Shown here: positions 1 to 5,840 of the stretch, piece after piece
How the letters are laid out: each line of letters opens with the position of its first letter
How positions within the stretch are numbered: position 1 is the stretch's first letter
Source: an uncultured Rubritalea sp.
GTDB taxonomy: Bacteria > Verrucomicrobiota > Verrucomicrobiia > Verrucomicrobiales > Akkermansiaceae
Length of the DNA stretch: 5,840 bases
Reading direction: 5' to 3'
Assembly: GCA_937951395.1 (NCBI GenBank)
Contig: CALFBV010000115.1
Coordinates: 1 to 5,840, forward strand
Notes under the pieces: generated by a model
The model's database searches: none
What the model was told of the DNA's origin: nothing
The model's input: the letters and a program-made list of their open reading frames with translations, nothing else
Program-made: the position numbers and the translations under genes

Positions 1-441
1 AAGAACAGAAACTGGTGATTCGATCACATACTCAGATCCCGCGAGTGGGGGGTAAGCTGCGTTACCTTTACCGTCTGGCTGGTGACAACCCTTACATTTG
101 TTGTAAGTGCTAGCACCTTTAGCCATGTAGACTTTTTCCACTTCACCCATAGGGACTACTTTTCCGCCAGCGGCTGGATCATCTCCTTGCACATAGCCTG
201 CTTTGACAAATTTATCATAAGCGAAGAGGTTGTTACTACTGAAGAGAACACTACCGGCAATGATCGCCACGATGCTGCCGGCGATGAAGATCCAGATAGA
301 AACTGGCTCCAGACCGTTCTCGCGGAGTTGTTGCTCACGAGATGCCGCTGAGGCTGAGCGTGACACTTCTGCGTGCTGCTCAGCCACATTTGTTGATTCT
401 TCAAGATCTGGCTTTTTTCGATCTATTGGTTGAACTGACAT
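1..441 (-). CDS. Membrane-anchored c-type cytochrome, CcoP position (3' end cut by window edge)
   Basis: This is a probable electron-carrying cytochrome c held at the outer face of the inner membrane. 147 residues are visible and the frame is still open at base 1. The first ~45 residues are hydrophilic and rich in Glu, Ser, Ala and Arg. A single membrane helix follows at about 48-68, then a periplasmic part with the heme motif CKGCH at 116-120, followed by QPDGKGNAAYPPLAGSEYV, typical of small class I cytochromes. The distal Met ligand would lie beyond the edge. The start is fixed by an in-frame TAA 24 bases upstream with no other ATG between. It lies 60 bases after the CcoO-like gene, where ccoP would be expected. 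The long polar N-terminus and the helix sequence do not resemble ordinary CcoP, and whether a second heme domain follows cannot be seen. The cytochrome assignment is firm; the CcoP equivalence is inferred from position. Confidence 0.88.
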   Translation of the reverse strand, partial: MSVQPIDRKKPDLEESTNVAEQHAEVSRSASAASREQQLRENGLEPVSIWIFIAGSIVAIIAGSVLFSSNNLFAYDKFVKAGYVQGDDPAAGGKVVPMGEVEKVYMAKGASTYNKCKGCHQPDGKGNAAYPPLAGSEYVIESPVSVL

Positions 442-501
442 GTTGTTATTTCTGATAATTGGTTACTGATGATTGAGATGGAGCTTAGCAAGAAGTAAGT
501 T

Positions 502-1320
502 TTATTTACCTGCCTTCTTTTTATCCTTGGAATACTGCATGGCATAAGGAACTGCCCCATCTTTTTTGAGATTGATAAGATAGCTGACGATGGCACGGCA
601 GTTATCATTTGGCACCACTTGCTTGTCACATTTGACTGCAACTGCATCGACTGCACCTTGTCCATAGTTTCCAGTCTTAGTGAAGAACTGTGGATTAGAC
701 TGACAGACTGACCAGTGTTTCTCTTGGCGTTTGTCTGTAGGGTTTTCTTTGCGTGGCTTGTAGAGGTGCTTGTAAACGTAGAGCTCTTTATCGAAGGCCT
801 TGTCTCCGAGAGCCACTGCAATTTGCATAGGAGTGAGTGGGACCCCATCCTTTTCTAACTCGAGTCCTACTGCTGCGGCTGCCTTATGGTTCTCTGAGCT
901 AGCCAGTGCATCTAGACGGTTACCGAAGTTACCTAGATCTGGTCCAATGCGGCTCTCACCGATGTGTGCGCGTTTCTCACCGTTACTGAAATCCCACGCA
1001 TTCGTAATTCTACGAGTATCTCCCCTCTCTGGGTTCTTCTTGGTTCCACCTTGTCCTTCACGAAAAACATCGTTTCCAGCATAGCTTGGTCGTGTCACCT
1101 GTGAGTGGCACATGGCGCAGCCTTCCTGAGCATAGATGAGTGATCCATTCTCGGTGCGTCCGCCACGAGTAGGAGCATAGAGCGCAGTGCTTTCGTCGTT
1201 CACCTCATCGAAGCGAGGTGACTCTAGTGAGCGCATGGTGCCAAATGGAACGGCAAGCATGATGAGCCATGGAAGACCAAAGCTGGCTATAAGTCCGTAG
1301 AAAAATGTCTTAACTGTCAT
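502..1320 (-). CDS. ccoO: CcoO-like membrane-anchored cytochrome c (cbb3 oxidase subunit II family)
   Basis: 272 residues. CcoO is the mono-heme subunit that passes electrons to the catalytic subunit of cbb3 oxidases from the periplasm. Visible here are an N-terminal anchor helix (about 7-28), the heme c motif CAMCH at 68-72 followed by SQVTRP as in CcoO, the conserved stretch RIGPDLGNFGNR at 124-135, and the family motif YxxxHLYxPR at 181-190. After this motif CcoO normally has an M-P-aromatic segment supplying the axial Met of the heme. Here the segment reads HWSVCQSNPQFF and contains no Met; the only later Met is M261 near the C-terminus. Three further cysteines (206, 231, 241) lie in the periplasmic domain. 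The C-terminus is Lys-rich. The gene starts 30 bases after the CcoN-like gene and has no Shine-Dalgarno sequence. The family is clear, but normal oxidase function is doubtful given its partner. Confidence 0.87.
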   Translation of the reverse strand: MTVKTFFYGLIASFGLPWLIMLAVPFGTMRSLESPRFDEVNDESTALYAPTRGGRTENGSLIYAQEGCAMCHSQVTRPSYAGNDVFREGQGGTKKNPERGDTRRITNAWDFSNGEKRAHIGESRIGPDLGNFGNRLDALASSENHKAAAAVGLELEKDGVPLTPMQIAVALGDKAFDKELYVYKHLYKPRKENPTDKRQEKHWSVCQSNPQFFTKTGNYGQGAVDAVAVKCDKQVVPNDNCRAIVSYLINLKKDGAVPYAMQYSKDKKKAGK

Positions 1321-1350
1321 TGTGTTCTAGTGAAAAAGGTTAGCGGTAAA

Positions 1351-2859
1351 TTAGTTTGTTGAAGCCTTTGAATCCAGTGATTCGAGTTTATCCAGATCCC
1401 CCTCTGGTCCGTGAGGTGAGGAATGGGCGTGACGCGCGAGGAGCGTAGGGTGACTGCTGCGGCGGCCAAGTCTCAGCCACATCAGCATGAGATGGATACA
1501 GAACATAAAGGTAGCGATAAGTATGAATACGAAGCCAGTGGTGAGACCAACGGCATAAGGATACAGTCTAGCTACAGCCGCGCTGTGTGGCTCTCCTACC
1601 TGCTCTAGTGAGTAGCCGTGCATGAATCCACCGAGGAATGTGTAGAACACTGCAATGAATGATACTCCGTATATGAAGAGCCAGAAATGCTGAGTGATCA
1701 TGCCCGCAGAGATCCACTCGCGGTTTGTGATACGTGGAACGATGAAGTAGATGGCTCCGAACATACACATTGAGAAGAAACCAAGGAGACCTGTGAGCTC
1801 TAGTCCATACTGTGCTACGGAAAACTGAGTGAATCTTAATGCATCTGGAAGTGCCATCATCGCGCCGAGCACGGTGAAGACGAGCATCCCTACTGCACCG
1901 GCTACGGTGAAACGTAGTGATGGAGAATAAGACATCGCATCTGAGTTACTCTTAGCAGTCTTGATGATGTTTACGAAGAGAGCAATCGCTGGGATAATCA
2001 TAAGCACCGCTGCACCTGCACTGAGGAACTGGATGAAGGATGAGATAGGTGTTCCCATCATGCGCTGCATTCCAGCCCATGGCCCAATAATTGCCAGTGC
2101 CCAAAATCCGAAGATCGCGAGGCTATATGAGTAAACTGGTCTACCTGTAACTTTAGGTGCAATGTAGTAAGCACTCGCTGCTGCTACTGGTGTGAAGAAA
2201 AGGAACATGAGAGCTGATCTGAACCAAGCAGTAGATGCGGTGATCATCAGAGGGTGACCATTTCCTAGATAAGCCTGTCCGAATAAGATGCCTGAGATCA
2301 TGATCCATGGGAACCAGAAAAGTGCGGCGAGTAGATACCACTGAGAAATATAGATGTGTCCCCCACGGCGAACGCGGAAGGCGATCACCGCCCAGATTCC
2401 GATAAGGAAATAAGCAACAGCGAGAGCAATCATAATTGATTTAGGAAATGCCATCCAGACAATGCCTGTACCAGAGCCTGCTAGAACACAGACTGTGCCA
2501 ACGGCAACCATGAGATTCCAGAAGTGACCGACTGCTAGGATGATGCCAGATTTCTTACATTCTTGGCGGGAAAGACGAGACATCAACCAGATGATAACAC
2601 CGAAGGCAGCCTGAGCGCCCCATCCGTAGATCAGCGTGCTCATGTGAGCAGGCATAGTGCGTCCTACATTGAAACATGCGCAGCAGCTTAGGAAATCTGG
2701 TGAGTGAGTCTTTGCAGAAGCCAGGATACCAAGCACTAATGATACTGCTAGCCATGCAGCTCCGCTTGCGAAGAAGAACATCACTGGATGGCGCAGAGAG
2801 CGGTCTATGTCTGCTCTGAGCTCAGCGTCTTCTATGTTAGGAATTGTTGATGTTGACAT
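1351..2859 (-). CDS. ccoN: CcoN-family (cbb3 oxidase subunit I) protein lacking the catalytic ligands
   Basis: 502 residues with about 12 hydrophobic helices, the size and topology of CcoN, the heme-copper subunit that reduces oxygen. Family landmarks kept: GRTMPAHMSTLIYGW at 66-80 (H72 equals the low-spin heme b ligand H60 of Pseudomonas stutzeri CcoN), GGHIYISQWY at 166-175, TGRPVYSYSLAIFGFWAL at 238-255 and HFWL at 391-394. The active site is gone. By recalled alignment, the CuB ligands H207, H257 and H258 correspond to S215, Q265 and R266, and the cross-linked Y251 to G259. The spacing of 50 between S215 and Q265 equals H207-H257, so the alignment needs no gap there. H347 (heme b3) and H349 (heme b) fall in 345-361, which has no His; none occurs between H202 and H391. 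A CCAC cluster lies at 59-62, and the C-terminal tail has His at 470, 477, 479 and 483. The frame is intact. Nitric oxide reductases keep these histidines, so it is not a usual NOR. Family certain; oxidase activity unlikely. Confidence 0.9.
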   Translation of the reverse strand: MSTSTIPNIEDAELRADIDRSLRHPVMFFFASGAAWLAVSLVLGILASAKTHSPDFLSCCACFNVGRTMPAHMSTLIYGWGAQAAFGVIIWLMSRLSRQECKKSGIILAVGHFWNLMVAVGTVCVLAGSGTGIVWMAFPKSIMIALAVAYFLIGIWAVIAFRVRRGGHIYISQWYLLAALFWFPWIMISGILFGQAYLGNGHPLMITASTAWFRSALMFLFFTPVAAASAYYIAPKVTGRPVYSYSLAIFGFWALAIIGPWAGMQRMMGTPISSFIQFLSAGAAVLMIIPAIALFVNIIKTAKSNSDAMSYSPSLRFTVAGAVGMLVFTVLGAMMALPDALRFTQFSVAQYGLELTGLLGFFSMCMFGAIYFIVPRITNREWISAGMITQHFWLFIYGVSFIAVFYTFLGGFMHGYSLEQVGEPHSAAVARLYPYAVGLTTGFVFILIATFMFCIHLMLMWLRLGRRSSHPTLLARHAHSSPHGPEGDLDKLESLDSKASTN

Positions 2860-2882
2860 GAAATTTTGTTTGTTCGTCTGAA

Positions 2883-2912
2883 ATTATACGGGAAAAATTT
2901 TCCTTATTTAAA
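2883..2912 (-). promoter_or_regulatory. Possible internal promoter before the CcoN-family gene
   Basis: On the minus strand a perfect TATAAT (2888-2883) lies 24 bases before the ATG of the CcoN-family gene. An 18-base spacer precedes it, and before that TTTAAA (2912-2907) matches four of six positions of TTGACA. Transcription from it would start only about 15 bases before the ATG. The gap is AT-rich, so chance is a real alternative, and the operon layout does not require a promoter here. Confidence 0.22.
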
Positions 2913-3230
2913 CTCTTTGTTGTGCGGCACGCCTGAGTCAGCGGGCTTTGTCTCTAGTATCTCACCTGCTAAGCTGAAGAGTGCGCTTGGTGGCACCTGC
3001 ACACTGTCTCCATCTTTTTTGAATTCAAGAAGAGCTGCCTGAGCTGCTTCCACTTGTTCGCGTTTGACTATGCGCTCTTTGCCACGCTCATCATCTGCGC
3101 TATACATTTCATCGTCCTGGAAGAAGTTCTTGATGACGAAACATGCGATTCCAAATACCACAAACAATGCAAGTCCCCACCAGAAGGTGTTGAAGCGGCG
3201 TAGTGGTGTGTCACGTAGATTAGGTTCCAT
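2904..3230 (-). CDS. Small single-pass membrane protein of unknown function between actF and the CcoN-family gene
   Basis: 108 residues, not assigned to a named family. A short basic N-terminus (NLRDTPLRRFNTFWW) leads into one membrane helix at about 16-36, followed by a soluble segment of about 70 residues. Arg11 and Arg12 before the helix suggest the N-terminus is cytoplasmic and the C-terminal part periplasmic. The soluble part has an acidic patch (QDDEMYSADDE, 38-48), a likely charged helix (about 50-72, with VKREQVEAAQAALLEFKK) and a Pro-rich linker (VQVPPSALF). There is no Cys pair, heme motif or metal motif; the only Cys (30) is inside the helix. It lies 28 bases after actF and 44 before the CcoN-family gene, so it is probably a small accessory or assembly subunit of one of the two complexes. 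The position resembles that of small oxidase subunits such as CcoQ or CcoS, but I see no sequence likeness. That it is a gene is well supported by its operon fit. Confidence 0.8.
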   Translation of the reverse strand: MEPNLRDTPLRRFNTFWWGLALFVVFGIACFVIKNFFQDDEMYSADDERGKERIVKREQVEAAQAALLEFKKDGDSVQVPPSALFSLAGEILETKPADSGVPHNKEFK

Positions 3231-3258
3231 GATGTTGATTGGTTAGATTCGGTTAAAA

Positions 3259-4650
3259 TTAGTTGTGTAAATTAGCTGACTCCAGGATACGAGGATCACG
3301 GTTCGGATAAGTGTTCGTGCTACCGAGGTTACGGAGGAACATGAAGATAAAGAATGCTCCCACAGTTACGAAGGCGACGATGTCACCGAGGTATGCTGAG
3401 TGCTCTACGAAGAGATCTTGACCGCGTGTGAGTGAGACCCCACGCTCTGGGATCACTGCGATGTAGAGATCGATAGCATGGTAAATGAGAATGTAAGTAC
3501 AGATCGTAACGATCATCCAGTTCGTCTTTTTCACGTAGTGTGGAAGAAGAAGCACGAATGGAATCACAAAGTGTCCGAATACGAGCGATAAACTCCAGCC
3601 CCACCAAGCTCCAGTATTTCTCAAGATAAAGTAGGTCGTTTCCTCAGTGATATTCGCATACCAGATGAGCATGAACTGAGCGAAAGATACGTATGCCCAG
3701 AAGACAACGAAGGCGAATAAAAGCTTACCCATAATGTGGAAGTGCTCGGTGCTGGTGACCGTCTTGAGGTATCCTTTAGAACGTAGCCAAACGAGAGTGA
3801 GCATGAGAACTGCCATTGAGTTCAGCGCACAACCAGCAAAGAAGTAGACACCATACATAGTGGAGAACCACTTGTAATCAAGTGCCATCATGAAGTCGAG
3901 GGCGATGAAGGTGGCGACAACTGCGAAGATCGGCATGATCAGGCAAGAGAGCTTACGCGTTTTAATAAGGCGGTCACAAGTAGGATTAGGATCAGTGTCT
4001 TGATCGATAGACATTTTTCTCTGAATCCAGATACCTAGTCCAAGTAGCACGAAGAATCCGATCACACGTCCAAGCCAGAATGGTAAATTCATATACCAAG
4101 CTTTTTTATATAAAAGCCCTTCATGAGCAGCATCAAAAGTTTTCCCAGAAGGTGATGTGTATGCTCCATGGTCAGTTTTTTCCATACCAGCATGATCGAG
4201 AGTGATTATCTGATCACGATCATTCTTCACAGGCTCTCCTTCAGCATCCAAGTAATCATGAGCGACTTCACGGTGAGTTTCCATCCACTCATAGAGATCA
4301 TTCTGAACCGAAGGGATCATCAGTGGTATGGCGATAACCGCCATGAATGGGAATACGAATCCAAGGTTTTCCATCAAGCGGCGGACAGATACGCCCCAGC
4401 CAGAATTAGTCACGTTGTGTAGTGTTGCCCAGAAACAACCACCGAGCGCGAGTGAGATGAAGAACATGAATGCGAACAACCATGAATAGGAATATCCATC
4501 TCCGAAGGTTTCATCATTGAAGAGGAAATAACTCGCTATCGCACCAGCTACGAATACGACGAGGGCGATAAGTTTTGGTAAGGCGAGGTCGCTAGACTTT
4601 ACCTTCTCCCCGTTGATTGGGAGGTCCTTAGATGTGACGTTGTGTGCCAT
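3259..4650 (-). CDS. actF: Alternative complex III subunit ActF (integral membrane, NrfD/PsrC-like)
   Basis: 463 residues. ActF is one of two large integral subunits of ACIII (the other is ActC), which oxidises quinol and passes electrons to periplasmic cytochromes c. About 10 helices can be placed: 26-44, 56-78, 96-114, 191-209, 236-257, 262-289, 308-330, 350-371, 378-400 and 418-440. Basic loops (RKMS...RLIKTRK at 211-233, RSKGYLK at 290-296, KK at 374-375) put both ends in the cytoplasm. The segment WAYVSFAQFMLIWYANITEE at 318-337 is characteristic of ActF and gives the assignment. The periplasmic loop between helices 3 and 4 (about 115-190) is long and polar, apparently with an insertion relative to the ActF sequences I recall. 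It follows actE by 49 bases, matching the act order D-E-F, and precedes the small membrane protein by 28 bases. There is no Shine-Dalgarno before the ATG (leader ends CAACAGTCCC). Confidence 0.93.
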   Translation of the reverse strand: MAHNVTSKDLPINGEKVKSSDLALPKLIALVVFVAGAIASYFLFNDETFGDGYSYSWLFAFMFFISLALGGCFWATLHNVTNSGWGVSVRRLMENLGFVFPFMAVIAIPLMIPSVQNDLYEWMETHREVAHDYLDAEGEPVKNDRDQIITLDHAGMEKTDHGAYTSPSGKTFDAAHEGLLYKKAWYMNLPFWLGRVIGFFVLLGLGIWIQRKMSIDQDTDPNPTCDRLIKTRKLSCLIMPIFAVVATFIALDFMMALDYKWFSTMYGVYFFAGCALNSMAVLMLTLVWLRSKGYLKTVTSTEHFHIMGKLLFAFVVFWAYVSFAQFMLIWYANITEETTYFILRNTGAWWGWSLSLVFGHFVIPFVLLLPHYVKKTNWMIVTICTYILIYHAIDLYIAVIPERGVSLTRGQDLFVEHSAYLGDIVAFVTVGAFFIFMFLRNLGSTNTYPNRDPRILESANLHN

Positions 4651-4699
4651 GGGACTGTTGATTAAATTGTGTTAGATTGTTTGATTGAAAATTTGATTA

Positions 4700-5368
4700 C
4701 TACTTACTGCCTGCATCGAAAATCTCCTTGATCTTCGGGTTGCTATAGTCTGCTTTCGCGCTTGCTTGGAGCATTTTGACGTAGGCTACTACTGCCCAGC
4801 GATCATAAAGCGGAAGATCTCTTCCCTGCTGCCCCATGTTGCCTCTGCCATTTACGACGACGTCATAAATATTACCTTCTACGAGCTTGGAGTCGCGGAG
4901 ATTGCTGATTGCAGATACAAAGCCATTTGCCTTTATTGTGCCTTCACCATTTCCTGATGCACCGTGACATGCAGCACATTTAAATCCGTAAACTTCTTGG
5001 CCACGAGTGACGAGAGCGGTGACATTTTCTAGCCTGTCTAACTCTAGCTCCTCAGGGAAGCCTTTGCCGTAGTTAGTTCCATTGAAATTTCCTGTGTGGA
5101 GGTAAGTTTCCTTGTTAGCGAATCCATTAAGCTCAGACTCAGCAGTAACCCCTACGGTGTGACCCATAGCAACGGTGCCTGCTACTGGCTCGCGTGATCC
5201 CATTCCATCACTGAAAAACTCTGATGGTTTCTGACCTTTGACGAAGTCCATCTCATCCATATCTGGGAAGATACGGATCGGTGGTTTCTTGAATTTGTCA
5301 CCTCTAAAGCCAAACGTGCTGATGACGAAGACGATGACGAGAGCGTATATGAGAAAAAAGTAGCGCAT
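4700..5368 (-). CDS. actE: Alternative complex III subunit ActE (mono-heme cytochrome c)
   Basis: 222 residues. ActE is the mono-heme cytochrome c of ACIII and takes part in electron exit on the periplasmic side. An N-terminal hydrophobic helix (3-20) acts as membrane anchor or uncleaved signal. No lipobox Cys follows it, unlike the lipoprotein ActE of some Bacteroidota. Next come IRIFPDMDEMDF (31-42), REPVAGTVAMGH (59-70) and HTGNFNG (91-97), all in the usual ActE order. The heme motif CAACH is at 131-135, followed by GASGNGEG. The likely axial Met is M178 in GRGNMG, followed by DRWAVVAYVKMLQAS (189-203), the class I cytochrome C-terminal helix. Length and domain order are normal for the family. 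It lies 15 bases after actD and 49 before actF. The leader (TTTTTACAATATC) has no Shine-Dalgarno; a GAGGA is present but about 20 bases from the ATG, too far to act normally. Confidence 0.95.
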   Translation of the reverse strand: MRYFFLIYALVIVFVISTFGFRGDKFKKPPIRIFPDMDEMDFVKGQKPSEFFSDGMGSREPVAGTVAMGHTVGVTAESELNGFANKETYLHTGNFNGTNYGKGFPEELELDRLENVTALVTRGQEVYGFKCAACHGASGNGEGTIKANGFVSAISNLRDSKLVEGNIYDVVVNGRGNMGQQGRDLPLYDRWAVVAYVKMLQASAKADYSNPKIKEIFDAGSK

Positions 5369-5383
5369 GATATTGTAAAAATT

Positions 5384-5840
5384 TTAGTCCTCTTCTTCGA
5401 CGAGTTCGATGTTACGACCCCCTGCTTCTTCAAGCAGAGCCTTGGTGTCTTCTGGAGAGAAATTTGCATCCCTAGCTTCCACAGCGATGAAGAATCCATC
5501 ATCAGTAGAACGGTGGAACTGACGGCTAGCGAAAAGTGGGTGGTTCAATCTAGGAAGGCCCATGAGACCGAGCAGACAGAATAGAACTGTGAATCCTGAG
5601 AACAGAATCGTGAGCTCGAACATGATCGGGAAGAACGCAGCTGTCGTGAAAATGTTTGCTGGCTTAGCCTGCACCACGGTAGGGTAAATCATTACCTGAG
5701 TGATGTATGCCAAACTGAATCCTGTGAGTAGACCAGTGGATCCACCGAAGAATACGAAGTATGGCAGAATGGAACGTCTGATGCCCATCGCATCATCCAG
5801 TCCGTGGATAGGATACGGTGAATAACAATCCCATTTTTTA
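5384..5840 (-). CDS. actD: Alternative complex III subunit ActD (DUF3341 family; 5' end cut by window edge)
   Basis: ActD is a small two-helix membrane subunit of ACIII with a structural role next to the integral subunits. The frame is open to the right edge, giving 151 visible residues; the true start and perhaps 20-30 residues lie outside. An internal ATG at 5788-5786 is not the start, because the residues before it read YSPYPIHGLDDAMGIRRS, the conserved N-terminal motif of the family. Two membrane helices follow, ILPYFVFFGGSTGLLTGFSLAYI and, after a loop, AAFFPIMFELTILFSGFTVL and on. Then comes the conserved GLPRLNHPLF and a soluble C-terminal domain (DDGFFIAVEARDANFSPEDT) ending in an acidic tail (ELVEEED). 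It is followed after 15 bases by actE, the standard act order. Assignment is firm from motif and context. Confidence 0.94.
   Translation of the reverse strand, partial: KKWDCYSPYPIHGLDDAMGIRRSILPYFVFFGGSTGLLTGFSLAYITQVMIYPTVVQAKPANIFTTAAFFPIMFELTILFSGFTVLFCLLGLMGLPRLNHPLFASRQFHRSTDDGFFIAVEARDANFSPEDTKALLEEAGGRNIELVEEED

Noticed and set aside
82..351. Plus-strand open frame of 89 codons at the left edge
   Set aside because: It is the antisense of the cytochrome c gene, which has a clear CxxCH and membrane helix; the plus-strand product has no recognisable features.
423..848. Minus-strand open frame of 141 codons overlapping the CcoO-like gene
   Set aside because: It is a low-complexity Ser/Thr/Lys-rich reading of the CcoO-like gene in another frame and runs across the gene boundary; the CcoO frame has the CxxCH and family motifs.
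1351..2859. CcoN-family gene as a pseudogene or a sequencing error
   Set aside because: The frame is open for 502 codons, helices are evenly hydrophobic, landmarks on both sides of the lost ligands keep their spacing, and start and stop fit the operon. Separate ligand losses by substitution without any frame damage suggest selection for a changed role.
1351..2859. Nitric oxide reductase (NorB-type) instead of a CcoN relative
   Set aside because: NorB keeps the metal-binding and heme histidines, which are missing here, and the neighbours are CcoO-like and ACIII genes.
2891..2903. Palindrome GGAAAA-A-TTTTCC as a terminator after the small membrane protein gene
   Set aside because: The stem is 6 bp and AT-rich with a one-base centre, so it cannot form a stable hairpin, and no U-tract suited to termination on the minus strand follows.
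5384..5788. ActD starting at the internal ATG (5788)
   Set aside because: The frame stays open to the window edge and the residues upstream (YSPYPIHGLDDA) are the conserved ActD motif, so the gene begins outside the window.

Overview
The window holds one compact operon. All seven genes lie on the minus strand and read from right to left, with 15 to 60 bases between neighbours. Every gene is membrane-anchored or membrane-integral, and three carry a c-type heme motif. In transcription order they are actD (5' end outside the window), actE, actF, a small single-pass membrane protein, a CcoN-family subunit, a CcoO-like cytochrome c, and a second anchored cytochrome c (3' end outside the window). 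No stretch longer than 60 bases lacks a gene. I see no RNA gene, mobile element, CRISPR array or clear terminator.

Right part (about 3259-5840): the D, E and F subunits of alternative complex III (ACIII), the quinol:cytochrome c oxidoreductase that replaces the bc1 complex in many bacteria. actA, actB and actC would be expected just beyond the right edge. Left part (1-3230): genes laid out like a cbb3-type (C-family) heme-copper oxidase. In a normal system ACIII would oxidise quinol and pass electrons through c-type cytochromes to this oxidase.

The main surprise is the CcoN-family protein. It is full length, has about 12 membrane helices and keeps family landmarks, but it lacks the residues that make the family an oxidase. 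The three CuB histidines, the cross-linked tyrosine, the heme b3 histidine and one of the two low-spin heme b histidines are all replaced. Only the histidine equivalent to H60 remains. The CcoO-like partner keeps its CxxCH but shows no methionine in the usual axial-ligand region and has extra cysteines. The module therefore looks like an intact, co-transcribed relative of a cbb3 oxidase that probably cannot reduce oxygen. It may be a scaffold or electron-transfer partner for ACIII.

The organism is most likely a Gram-negative aerobe of the Verrucomicrobiota or a neighbouring PVC lineage. This is inferred from ACIII followed by cbb3-like genes and from the general look of the proteins, and it is not proven. 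None of the six visible start codons has a Shine-Dalgarno sequence. The leaders are A/C-rich, which suggests leader-independent initiation of the kind known in Bacteroidota and some other phyla.
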